A stretch of 64,000 nt of DNA, taken from a virus. Under the pieces are notes generated by a model, which ran no database searches, had not been told where the DNA came from, and saw only the letters and a program-made list of their open reading frames with translations. The stretch covers positions 32,686-96,685 of IMG/VR virus record IMGVR_UViG_3300038465_000158. One strand, written 5' to 3'. This document shows positions 17,009 through 25,530 of this stretch, piece by piece. The translations under genes were made by a program, and so were the position numbers. How positions within the stretch are numbered: position 1 is the first letter of the stretch; each line of letters begins with the position of its first letter.

Positions 17009-19234
17009 ATGGACGCTGAACTCGAATATTTTCTTGCAATAGCGAATCGAAAGAGAATTCCAGTTGCTCGTATCGGAATCAGTGGCGAGTTTCTTGTCAC
17101 TGAAAGCCAAACTAATATTGGAATAGCAAACATAGATGCAGCTCTCGGCTCTTCAACAGCGCTCGTGACAACAGTTGCTCCGCATGGAATCGCAGTTGGT
17201 GAGATTATGACTATTGAGAACAATCTCACTGAGTCTGCAATCACGACGATCACTGGTGATGGAACGACGGCAACAGTTGCATGCGCTCAACCGCATGCTC
17301 TTGTCGACCAAGGAACTGTTGTCATCGCGAACAACACTGCAGTATTCACTGATGCTGACGCAACTGGCGACGGTTCAACTGCGACAATTGTCACAACTGA
17401 ACCGCATGGATTCGCGGATAGTGCGAGTATCGACATCGGATACACTGTTGCTGGTGTGCCTTCTTCCATCACTGTTGGTATCTCGTCTGTCACTGCTGAC
17501 GGCACAACTGCGACCGTTGTGACGACTTCTCCGCATACGTTCATCGATGGTCAAAATGTAACTATCAGTGTTCCGGCTGGTGACGGTTCGATTGCTCAAA
17601 TTTACTCGAATTCGCCGACGAGCGGAAACTCTGAAGTGTACTCTCCGAACTTGCCGAACATCGGAGATTCAGTCACGATTACTGGCAATGGATTCGATGC
17701 AAGTCTTCTTTCGCCGACGTTGCATGCCGCAATAGTTACTGGTAACGGAACAACCGCGACAGCTATTACTTCATACGGAACGCTTCCTCCAGAGTTTACT
17801 TCTGGAACAAACATTGAACTCACTGGACTTCGCGCGCACGGCACGATGGTTCAAATTGCTTCGTCTGGGACAACAGTTTCAGTTCTTACATTTACAGCGC
17901 ATAGTCTTGCTGTCGGCAGCAGCGTCACACTTCATGGAATCACTGGCCCAACATCGCAGACACGATTCAACGGCACGTGGACTGTTGCTTCAGTTCCGAA
18001 TCCTGGCGAATTTACGTTCACTGCGCCATTCAGTTCATCAATCACGTTCAATCCTTCGCCAGCGACATGGAACGGGGTTTCTGGTTTTAATGGTTCGTGG
18101 GTGATTTCTAGCATTGGGTCAATCACTGTTAGTTCACACGTCTATAAAACAGTTTCATTCGCAAATAGCGTCAATGTGACTACAGCTGGAACGCCAACGT
18201 ATGGGACTGGCGGTGTTATTACCGCAGTTTCTTCCTACAATACGTCATTTACCGTTAGTGCTCTCGGTGCCGGTTACTTTGTCATTCCGTACGCGTCAGG
18301 CGCTGGAGTATCGATCTTTTATGGTGGCCAGTGGGAGACTGGGGCAGGTCTTGGAGGAGTTCAAGTCATCACTGCAATCGACGATAGTTTGACATTTGAA
18401 TATGCCACTATCGTCACGTCTTCGTCTACGAGCGGCTACGCAACAGGAACGTCAGGTTTTGACCAGACTGGTGTGACAATCACGTATCAAGATGCGAACA
18501 CGTTCACGTACTCATGTGCTTCAGATACTGCCGGTGTCGCTGTTGCTGGCTACAACGGCTCTGGTCTTTCTGGATTCAATGGCACTCAGATTCCAATTAC
18601 TTACATTGACGGTCTAACTTTCTCGTTTCTTAGCGGAACGCAAGCAGTCATCACAGGCGGAAATCTCAATGGCACAAGTGGATTCAATGCATCACCAGTA
18701 ACTGTGTTGACGGTGCCATCATCGACGACCTTCACGTACAAGAATCAACTTGCTGGAGTCGGAGGAACAGCACTTCCGTACGTCTATGGACTTACTTCTG
18801 CATCTGGTACCATCATCACATTTGACTTGTCGTACGCTGGAGTGACTAAAACGCAATTGTACTGGGACCAACCTGCAGTTTTTTCAACAAACGGCATGGT
18901 GGCAAGTTCTAGCGGAATCACTGTCCCAATTGCTGGGTACTACAGAATCATCTGTCGTGTTGAACTAAGTGGCGCCGTAAATACGGCATACGCATTCGCA
19001 GACATCCTTGTAGATGGCGTTCTTACTGCAAGAAGTACGTGCATCAACATGCAAAACCCACCGTCTGAATATTGGAGTGTTCTTGTCTCTGACCTCGTGT
19101 ACTTAACAGCAAATCAGACCATTAGCATCTTGGTTACCGCGTTCGCGCCATTGAATAGCGGTCAAATTTATGCATTCGGCTCGGGGTACAGTTTTACGTA
19201 TTTGGCCGCAATTTACATGAGCGCAGGAGCGTAG
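17009..19234 (+). CDS. multidomain fibre with repeated beta modules and C1q-like tip
   Basis: A 741-residue protein. After an N terminus shared with its neighbours (MDAELEYFLAIANR), residues 45-600 contain many modules of the form GDGTTATVxTxxPHGxxxG, alternating with NGTWxV-like strands, resembling the small beta modules seen in E1-like FCCH domains of phage fibres. Residues about 605-741 are a C1q-like domain (AGYYRIICRVEL, ILVDGVLTARST). It overlaps the next gene by one base. It probably projects its C1q-like end for adhesion. Confidence 0.65.
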   Translation: MDAELEYFLAIANRKRIPVARIGISGEFLVTESQTNIGIANIDAALGSSTALVTTVAPHGIAVGEIMTIENNLTESAITTITGDGTTATVACAQPHALVDQGTVVIANNTAVFTDADATGDGSTATIVTTEPHGFADSASIDIGYTVAGVPSSITVGISSVTADGTTATVVTTSPHTFIDGQNVTISVPAGDGSIAQIYSNSPTSGNSEVYSPNLPNIGDSVTITGNGFDASLLSPTLHAAIVTGNGTTATAITSYGTLPPEFTSGTNIELTGLRAHGTMVQIASSGTTVSVLTFTAHSLAVGSSVTLHGITGPTSQTRFNGTWTVASVPNPGEFTFTAPFSSSITFNPSPATWNGVSGFNGSWVISSIGSITVSSHVYKTVSFANSVNVTTAGTPTYGTGGVITAVSSYNTSFTVSALGAGYFVIPYASGAGVSIFYGGQWETGAGLGGVQVITAIDDSLTFEYATIVTSSSTSGYATGTSGFDQTGVTITYQDANTFTYSCASDTAGVAVAGYNGSGLSGFNGTQIPITYIDGLTFSFLSGTQAVITGGNLNGTSGFNASPVTVLTVPSSTTFTYKNQLAGVGGTALPYVYGLTSASGTIITFDLSYAGVTKTQLYWDQPAVFSTNGMVASSSGITVPIAGYYRIICRVELSGAVNTAYAFADILVDGVLTARSTCINMQNPPSEYWSVLVSDLVYLTANQTISILVTAFAPLNSGQIYAFGSGYSFTYLAAIYMSAGA

Positions 19235-19734
19235 TGGATAGCGAACTTCTCTATCTTTTTTCTAAAGTACCGAAGGGACCGCAAACTCTTGCACACCTTT
19301 CATGCACGACAGGTTCGACTCTAGCAAATACTTTCGTTCCATGGGACAATTTCCAAACGCAAAATGTTATCAGCGTAGGATCATATGGAGTAGCAGTAGA
19401 AGCTAGTGGCTACTATGAAATTAGTAGCATCGTAACATTCAGCGAATCGTTAACTGCCCCGTATGTAAGTCCAACACCACCGACAAATGTACGCCTTTCA
19501 ATCGCTGTCAATAGCACCGTCGTCTCATCTGGACTTGCTGTGACAGCGACTGAAGCGCAATACACTTTAGCTGCAATTGTGACAGACATCATCTATTTGA
19601 ACTCTGGTGACATCGTCACGATCAAAGCTGCATATGCAAGCCCTGGCAATGTCTATATCTGGGGAATTCAAGATCCAACAGCAATCACAGGTCTTTTCAT
19701 GACTTATATGTCAGTTGTCTATCTAGGAACGTAA
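19234..19734 (+). CDS. C1q/TNF-like jelly-roll protein 2
   Basis: A 166-residue protein starting with GTG on the last base of the previous stop codon. It has the same size and N terminus (MDSELLYLFSKV) as the protein at 16496. The C1q-like strands are ASGYYEISSIVTF and VTDIIYLNSGDIVTIKA. Third member of the paralogous group. Confidence 0.65.
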   Translation: MDSELLYLFSKVPKGPQTLAHLSCTTGSTLANTFVPWDNFQTQNVISVGSYGVAVEASGYYEISSIVTFSESLTAPYVSPTPPTNVRLSIAVNSTVVSSGLAVTATEAQYTLAAIVTDIIYLNSGDIVTIKAAYASPGNVYIWGIQDPTAITGLFMTYMSVVYLGT

Positions 19735-20222
19735 TGACCACGACATCACTCAGCAAGATTCCGAAGACCGAGCAACGCGGCTTGTTCGCTTCATCTAGCG
19801 GAAACGATGACGAGGTTGTCTGGCAACCTGCAGGAATTGGCGTTGGCGGATTCACTTTGGCTCTTCCTTTGCTGTGGGCAGACACAGGAGATCCGCCACG
19901 ATACTTACTCTCGTTGTTTGGACCAGCGCCAGTTTCCGTGCCAGTCGGGCCAGGAACTCATGTCCAACTCAGTGAAGTTGTTGCTTGGTCGAAAGATGGC
20001 GGAACGCCAGAGTACACGATTAACATCACCCAGAATGGCATCGCAGTGCCCGGTCTTACAAGTATCATTGTTGCGTCTTACAACTCACCAGTTTTCGTAC
20101 CAATTACACCTGTCAATGTCGACAATAATGATGAATTCAATATTGAAATGCTGTACAACAGCAGCGGTGGTTCTCATCATTCGATTATCGTCACTCTCTA
20201 TCTGACAGTGAGTACGGCATGA
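19734..20222 (+). CDS. IPKT-QRG paralogue 1
   Basis: A 162-residue beta-rich protein, first of three tandem paralogues that share the N-terminal motif KIPKTxQRG then GNDxEV, and the later segments INITQNG and NNDEFNIE. The conserved N terminus is probably a virion-attachment peptide and the variable beta domain a ligand-binding tip. TAATG overlap with the upstream gene. Function inferred from context. Confidence 0.6.
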   Translation: MTTTSLSKIPKTEQRGLFASSSGNDDEVVWQPAGIGVGGFTLALPLLWADTGDPPRYLLSLFGPAPVSVPVGPGTHVQLSEVVAWSKDGGTPEYTINITQNGIAVPGLTSIIVASYNSPVFVPITPVNVDNNDEFNIEMLYNSSGGSHHSIIVTLYLTVSTA

Positions 20223-20725
20223 GCGAAAGCAAAATCCCGAAAACTGGCCAACGTGGCTATCTTGCGATGACGACTGGAAATGATGATGAAGTTGCGTGGG
20301 TGCCAGCAAGTCTTCCTAGCAGCGGATTCATAACCCCACTTCCTGTCATATGGGCTGAACTGGATAGTAGCGTCGGAACTGGTGGCCCAGTTTCAGCCTT
20401 TGGATACACACCAAGTTTCATGCCCGTTGGCGCGCAAACTACAGCGCAACTAGTCGAAGCAGTTTGTTGGGCAAAAGATACAGCCACTGACTACTACAAT
20501 TCGTATGAACTTAACATCACGCAGAATGGTACTGCGATTCCAGCACTGACTAATCTTTGGGTTAGTTACAGCACATCACCAGTTATTACTATTCTTTCGC
20601 CGCCAGTAGATGTAGCAAATAATGATGAATTCAATATTGAAGTGACTCGTAACTGGTTCGGTGGAGGATCGCCGTACACTCCAATTATAGCAACTCTGTA
20701 CATCAAACTATCGGCAGTGACATGA
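20219..20725 (+). CDS. IPKT-QRG paralogue 2
   Basis: A 168-residue second tandem copy, ATGA overlap upstream. It keeps SKIPKTGQRGYLAMTTGNDD, ELNITQNGTAIPALTNL and ANNDEFNIEVT. The loops between conserved strands differ from both neighbours, consistent with duplication followed by diversification. Confidence 0.6.
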   Translation: MSESKIPKTGQRGYLAMTTGNDDEVAWVPASLPSSGFITPLPVIWAELDSSVGTGGPVSAFGYTPSFMPVGAQTTAQLVEAVCWAKDTATDYYNSYELNITQNGTAIPALTNLWVSYSTSPVITILSPPVDVANNDEFNIEVTRNWFGGGSPYTPIIATLYIKLSAVT

Positions 20726-21234
20726 GCAGAAGCAATATCCCAAAAACTACTCAACGTGGTCTTTTTGTGATGTCCACTGGCAATGACAATGAGGTTGCGC
20801 TTGTCCCTGGCAGTCCAGTTGCTGGCGGAGCGACAATAGCAGTGCCAATTACGTGGGTGCATCCACCAAAATTCGGTGCAGGTCCGTATTCGAACTTTGG
20901 ACCAACACCAATTTTCATGCCAGTTGACCCAACAACGAATGTGCAACTTATTGGCGGAATGTTTTGGGCATTAGAGACACTTAGCAGCGGCATTGGAATT
21001 CTTGGAACTGAATACAATCTCAACATTGATAAAAATGGTAGCGCAATAGCAGGTATGACAAATATTTACGTCACGTATTCAACATCTCCAGTTTTTGCAT
21101 CAATCGCTCCAATTGATACTGCAAATGATGATCAATTTGATATTGAACTAATTGACATGAATGCGCCTGGCACCAACCTGTACGGTGCAACAGTTTCTTG
21201 CACTCTTTTCTTCGCTGTGACAGCATTGACGTAA
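20722..21234 (+). CDS. IPKT-QRG paralogue 3
   Basis: A 170-residue third tandem copy. It keeps SNIPKTTQRGLFVMSTGND, NLNIDKNGSAIAGMTNI and ANDDQFDIEL. Overlaps its neighbours at both ends by ATGA and TAATG. Likely a decoration or fibre tip. Confidence 0.6.
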   Translation: MSRSNIPKTTQRGLFVMSTGNDNEVALVPGSPVAGGATIAVPITWVHPPKFGAGPYSNFGPTPIFMPVDPTTNVQLIGGMFWALETLSSGIGILGTEYNLNIDKNGSAIAGMTNIYVTYSTSPVFASIAPIDTANDDQFDIELIDMNAPGTNLYGATVSCTLFFAVTALT

Positions 21235-21983
21235 TGGAAATTATCGACACCTTTCATTTCAACAATGAAATTGAACTTCTGGATTTGAGAGTTCACATTC
21301 TAGAAGACATCGTCGATAAATTCATTGTCAAAGAGGCAGATGAAACGTTCACGAGAAACCCTAAGAAGTGTTTGGCGGCTCTTTACGATCATCCAAAGGT
21401 ATTCACACATAAAGTCGAATTACCGGATGGCACACCGTGGGAGAGAGACACGTATCAGAAAACAGCAAAAGTCAATCTCGATGAGTTCGGCATTTCGTCT
21501 GACGCTCTCATCATGATGAGCGATGTCGATGAGATGCCGAGTGTCGAAGCAATTCATCGAATGACAACGGAACTTAAATATGGAATGCTCTGCAGATTTA
21601 TGCAGCGACCATTTCAACGGTTTCTCAATGTCGAACAAATTGGGCAACCGTGGAGTGGCACACGAGTTTGTCTCGCTTCCACATATCATTTGCTCAATGA
21701 CGGTAATTTCTCGCATCATATGCCGGCGTATTCAATCGGTAAGGGCGGTTGGCATTGGTCATTTCTCGGCGATACTGAAATGATTATTGACAAGATCAAG
21801 TCATATGGCCACACTCAATTCAATACACCAGAGACAATTCGACTTATCGACGAACGAGTAGCGAACAGTCAAGATGTTCTCGGTCGCACATTCCGATTTC
21901 GTACAGTTGACATTGATGAAACCTACCCAGTGTATATACGTGAAAACCAGGATAAATTGCGCCACTTGATCAAGTTAAAATGA
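21234..21983 (+). CDS. GT17-like glycosyltransferase
   Basis: A 249-residue protein resembling family GT17 (N-acetylglucosaminyltransferase type). It starts EIIDTFHFNNEIELLDLR, followed by VDKFIVKEADETF, and has the nucleotide-sugar/metal motif SDVDEMPS near residue 98, all typical of the family. It probably transfers a sugar to a virion fibre protein or to the host surface. It is embedded in the fibre operon, immediately before the lysin. The ATG at 21234 is chosen by the TAATG overlap. Confidence 0.75.
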   Translation: MEIIDTFHFNNEIELLDLRVHILEDIVDKFIVKEADETFTRNPKKCLAALYDHPKVFTHKVELPDGTPWERDTYQKTAKVNLDEFGISSDALIMMSDVDEMPSVEAIHRMTTELKYGMLCRFMQRPFQRFLNVEQIGQPWSGTRVCLASTYHLLNDGNFSHHMPAYSIGKGGWHWSFLGDTEMIIDKIKSYGHTQFNTPETIRLIDERVANSQDVLGRTFRFRTVDIDETYPVYIRENQDKLRHLIKLK

Positions 21984-22004
21984 TTCCATGACCTGAGGAG
22001 GTTT

Positions 22005-23411
22005 ATAGCGACATTCGATCGGAAGACGGCAGGTGTAGGTGCATTAAATTGGGCAAAACTTCAGAACGGCAAACCGTACATCTGGGGAGGCACCGGACCA
22101 GAAGGTTTTGATTGCTCTGGTCTTACGGAAGAGGCATATCTTCATGTAAATGTCCAACTTCCTCGCACCACGTACGAACAATGCAAATTGTACGTTCTTC
22201 CGAAGGACGCAAAGCTCGAACCTGGAGATTTGCTCTTCATTGCGGGCTCTGACGGCACGGTGGCTGAACCTGGCCATGTAATGATTTTCATCGAAGACGG
22301 TTGGGTCTTCCAAGCGCCGTTTACCGGCGAAGATGTTGGTAAGTACGCGTACGACACGACTCAGTACGACGTCGCAACACGACCAGCTCTTGCGCTGCCT
22401 CTACCAGTTGTTCCACCAACGGTTGAGCAATTGGCCGCGGCAAAAATGGTGCTTCTTCCAAATCAAGCTGCCGCATTTCTCGCACGGCGAAATGGATGGA
22501 CTGTTCGCTACTGGATTCATCAACAGTTCCTTGCGGCGCCTCCAGGATTTCCAACTACTGGTCTGGCGGAATATGCGAACATTCACTATGAGAGTCCTCG
22601 TCCGGCACGGCAAGCTGGGAAGCGCGGAGTTCGCATCAATGAACTTCATCTTCCGGACCTCGAACTTCACAAATTCAAATCGACTGCACCACTCCCGCCA
22701 TTACCAACAAGCGGCGATGTCCGTTGCAGTCTCGAAAACATCGGGATGCTCGGCAATGATGAGTTTGGCGACTGTGGTCCAGCCGCTACCGAGCACATTC
22801 GCATGATGCAAGCAGCAATTTCGACTATTAACGGTCAAACGACGTGGGTTCCTGGGTTCCGAATTCCTCACACCGCGTACACTGAAGGCCTCTATTTTGC
22901 GTACGGTCGAGCGATGGGAGAAGGCGGTCTTCATCCCGACCAGGGAGTTGCAAATGCAACTTGGTTGCTTTGGCTGTACCAGCACAAAATCATCGAAGGA
23001 TTTGCTGAAGTCAACGTCAATGCATCGTCTGGTCTCATCAATGGCGACAATGCTGCTGCTCGAGCTCATCGTGCGATGATTGAGTTCCAAGGATGTCTCG
23101 TTGCCGTCAGTCTCACCGATGACGCTGAACAACTGTTCCAGGAAGGTCTTCCTTGGACGACGGCAAACGGCGAAACTCCAGATCCGCAAGAAGGTCATGA
23201 CATTGCTCTCGGTGCGTACAGTCCGACAGGAGATACGTTCGGGACTTGGGGCGCATGGGAAGAGTCAACTATTGACTGGGACAACGAATGCATCGGCGAA
23301 TGCTGGGTCATCGTCACCAAGGAACTTGCTGAGCGAAGTGGTTACAATTTCGCTGCTATGACTGCTGTGCTGGATACTCTCGTGGACGCGCATCTTCCGG
23401 CTGCGGCGTAA
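22005..23411 (+). CDS. NlpC/P60 lysin with second cysteine-peptidase-like domain; apparent AUA start
   Basis: Cell-wall hydrolase of 468 residues. Residues 1-110 are NlpC/P60: YIWGGTGPEGFDCSGL with catalytic Cys37 and PGHVMIF with His91. Residues about 245-450 look like a second papain-like fold: GNDEFGDCGPAATEH (Cys257) and EGHDIALGAY (His398). The NlpC domain starts far upstream of any AUG, GUG or UUG. AGGAGG at 21996-22001 is followed by TTT and ATA 22005, giving (M)ATFDRKTAGVGALNWAKL. The frame is also continuous with the previous gene apart from its TGA. It may be a tail-borne lysin or the endolysin. Confidence 0.75.
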   Translation: MATFDRKTAGVGALNWAKLQNGKPYIWGGTGPEGFDCSGLTEEAYLHVNVQLPRTTYEQCKLYVLPKDAKLEPGDLLFIAGSDGTVAEPGHVMIFIEDGWVFQAPFTGEDVGKYAYDTTQYDVATRPALALPLPVVPPTVEQLAAAKMVLLPNQAAAFLARRNGWTVRYWIHQQFLAAPPGFPTTGLAEYANIHYESPRPARQAGKRGVRINELHLPDLELHKFKSTAPLPPLPTSGDVRCSLENIGMLGNDEFGDCGPAATEHIRMMQAAISTINGQTTWVPGFRIPHTAYTEGLYFAYGRAMGEGGLHPDQGVANATWLLWLYQHKIIEGFAEVNVNASSGLINGDNAAARAHRAMIEFQGCLVAVSLTDDAEQLFQEGLPWTTANGETPDPQEGHDIALGAYSPTGDTFGTWGAWEESTIDWDNECIGECWVIVTKELAERSGYNFAAMTAVLDTLVDAHLPAAA

Positions 23412-23420
23412 GGCGCATCC

Positions 23421-23735
23421 ATGCTCTCAGTTGTCGGACATAATCCTTTCACCAATTGGATTACGTATCTTTCAGCCGTCGTCGGTCTCCTTCTCGGCGT
23501 CGGTACACTTTACATTCGTGTCATTTACCCAAGAGCTCTAGCGCACAAAGAGCACGAGGCTGAACGTGAAGGCATGCGGAAAGAACTTGATGCGAAGGAC
23601 GAATTTCATAACGGATTTCTAGATGGTGTAGACGAAGTGCCGGGTATGACACTTGCTGTGCCGCCTGCCGCAGTACGAATCAAAGCGCTTGAAGACATGA
23701 TGCAAACCCTACTCAAACCCGGACAGGAGATTTAG
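23421..23735 (+). CDS. holin-like membrane protein 1
   Basis: A 104-residue protein with one membrane helix (residues about 12-35, ITYLSAVVGLLLGVGTLYI) followed by a charged Glu/Arg helix. The C-terminal segment FLDGVDEVPGMTLAVPPAAV is similar to the next protein. Located directly after the lysin, so a holin or a lysis accessory is likely. It lacks the multiple membrane spans of many holins. Confidence 0.55.
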   Translation: MLSVVGHNPFTNWITYLSAVVGLLLGVGTLYIRVIYPRALAHKEHEAEREGMRKELDAKDEFHNGFLDGVDEVPGMTLAVPPAAVRIKALEDMMQTLLKPGQEI

Positions 23736-24229
23736 TGCTTTTGCATTTAGCGCTTCAAAACAGCAAGATACCAGTTTTCAACTCGGTCCATTTCTGGCAA
23801 GGTGTAGTCGGAACAGTCGCTGTGTTAACTTTCATTGCAGCGTTCCTCGCCAAGCCAATTAAAAGGTGGTACGATAAGAGAAGTCTCGAACGGCAAAGAC
23901 ATGAACTGTTCCTAGACGGCATGCCTGGTGTAGAAGGATTCACAAAGCCTATTCCACCGGCGTATGAGCGAATGGGGAATCTCGAAACTGGAATGACAAA
24001 AGCGAATTCAACACTCGAGAATCACGGTGAAATTCTCGAGACTATCGTCAACACACTCATTGGTGTCGCAAGAGCTATTGAAGATGTTGACAGCAAAGTC
24101 ACGCCGAACGGTGGAGATACGAACAATCCTGGCGACGTGTTGCAGCGACTCGCAAAAGCAACTGGCGTCTGGGTTGAAGAAAAGAAGATCCCAATAACAC
24201 GTATCAAAAATGAAAACAAAAAATCGTGA
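23735..24229 (+). CDS. holin-like membrane protein 2
   Basis: A 164-residue protein, GTG start on the last base of the previous TAG, AGGAG five bases upstream. One membrane helix at residues 20-42 (WQGVVGTVAVLTFIAAFLA), then a basic stretch and FLDGMPGVEGFTKPIPPAYE, a motif shared with the upstream protein. The C terminus is helical and charged. Together the two look like a diverged duplicated holin or a membrane anchor pair. Confidence 0.55.
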   Translation: MLLHLALQNSKIPVFNSVHFWQGVVGTVAVLTFIAAFLAKPIKRWYDKRSLERQRHELFLDGMPGVEGFTKPIPPAYERMGNLETGMTKANSTLENHGEILETIVNTLIGVARAIEDVDSKVTPNGGDTNNPGDVLQRLAKATGVWVEEKKIPITRIKNENKKS

Positions 24230-24822
24230 GAAAGCAAGCTGTAGTCCCTGAAGCGACCGTTGCAATTTATGACTTTGGCGAGCATTGTGAAACAACTGAA
24301 GCCGGGGACATGATTCTTGTCAAGCATGCGCATATCTCCGCGAAATTGATTCGCTTCGGACAACGAATCAAATATTGGATGCTTCGTGTCATCATGCGGC
24401 GAAAGGAGTACGACAAAGCGTACTGCGAAACGAATCATGCGATGATTGTCGTCGTTGGCGGGAAGGACGCTCTCGTCTCCCAGATGCAACCGTCTGGCGG
24501 CGGAGTCATCGTTGGTCTTCGTCGCTATGCTGATTTGCGATACGCCGTCGTACACCCGACAAAAGCGAATGTTGAACAGCGAGCAAATGCGGCAGCATTC
24601 GGTAGATGGGCAGTTGGTAACAAATATGGCTGGCTCTCAATCGCAACTATGATTGTCGGTGTGTTCATCCCATTTTTCGAAGTCGCGATGAGTATCGGCA
24701 ACAGCATGGTTTGTTCGACTGCGTCAACCCTCGCGCACCGCTGCATGGGGTTGATTCCTGACGAGGCAGACACTGGAGTGTTTCCTGCAGATGATGCTCG
24801 CTACTACGATGTAAGGTTGTAA
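24226..24822 (+). CDS. YiiX-like permuted papain-fold protein
   Basis: A 198-residue protein. The pattern AGDMILVKHA, then NHAMIVV (His) and SMVCSTAST (Cys near residue 165) fits the permuted NlpC/P60-like (YiiX/YaeF) amidase superfamily. A hydrophobic segment (WLSIATMIVGVFIPFFEVA) precedes the cysteine. It could hydrolyse a lipid- or peptidoglycan-linked bond during lysis or entry. GTGA overlap with the upstream gene places it in the lysis-like cassette. Confidence 0.6.
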   Translation: MRKQAVVPEATVAIYDFGEHCETTEAGDMILVKHAHISAKLIRFGQRIKYWMLRVIMRRKEYDKAYCETNHAMIVVVGGKDALVSQMQPSGGGVIVGLRRYADLRYAVVHPTKANVEQRANAAAFGRWAVGNKYGWLSIATMIVGVFIPFFEVAMSIGNSMVCSTASTLAHRCMGLIPDEADTGVFPADDARYYDVRL

Positions 24823-24825
24823 TCG

Positions 24826-25467
24826 ATGTCACCACTCACTTACGAAGGCGAGACTGCAGTCGCCTATCCAGCAGTATTCGGTGGAGTCGCTGCTCCAGCA
24901 ATATACTACGTCGGGCTGCAGACAAGTGAGATCTATCCTGGAGCAAGTCAAAGCATCGCGAATGGCGCAGTAATTATCCCAACAGCATTTGACACATTTA
25001 GCGAACCAGGAACTGGCACTAATAGAATTTTTGTCTGTTCAACAGCAGGGACAACCGATGTAGCTGAGCCAAATTGGGACGCTGTCGTATCTGGTGGAAC
25101 GATACTTGACGGCAGTGTCATCTGGCAAGATGTTGCGTCAACAACATCACCGTTTTGGCTGAGTTCTACGCCAGTCTTTAACGAAGTTTCTGCATCAGAA
25201 TATGCACGAGTTGAGTATGACAACAATCAAACAAATTTTCCTTCGCCAAGCGGTTCAAACCCGACCGTAGGCACAAATGCGAATATCATCGGGTTTGCGA
25301 CATCATATGTTGCATGGGGTACTCTTGCCGCAGTCACATTTCATGACGCGTACAGCGGCGGCAATGTAATCTCATTTGCGTACCTTTCAAAGCATTTGAC
25401 AATTAGCGGCGCTGGAATCACACCAAGTATCCCAGCGCTAACGGGACTTACGCTTACTGTCTCATAA
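24826..25467 (+). CDS. structural protein, beta-rich
   Basis: A 213-residue protein rich in Ser, Thr, Gly and Ala, with strands such as NRIFVCSTAGTTDVAEPNWD and GSVIWQDVA; the AEPNWD element resembles repeats found in phage tail and fibre proteins. It lies between lysis-like genes and the next fibre gene. Family not recognised. Confidence 0.55.
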   Translation: MSPLTYEGETAVAYPAVFGGVAAPAIYYVGLQTSEIYPGASQSIANGAVIIPTAFDTFSEPGTGTNRIFVCSTAGTTDVAEPNWDAVVSGGTILDGSVIWQDVASTTSPFWLSSTPVFNEVSASEYARVEYDNNQTNFPSPSGSNPTVGTNANIIGFATSYVAWGTLAAVTFHDAYSGGNVISFAYLSKHLTISGAGITPSIPALTGLTLTVS

Positions 25468-25484
25468 AAATACAGTGCTTCGGA

Positions 25485-25493
25485 TGTTAATAT
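25485..25493 (+). promoter_or_regulatory. possible extended -10 element TGTTAATAT
   Basis: TGTTAATAT preceded by TGC six bases upstream, an arrangement like the element at 40257. It lies 38 bases before the apparent ATT start at 25531. A weaker match than the other members. Confidence 0.3.
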
Positions 25494-25530
25494 TCAAAGT
25501 AATGGTTGTTGTCCACCGCATAGGAGATTT

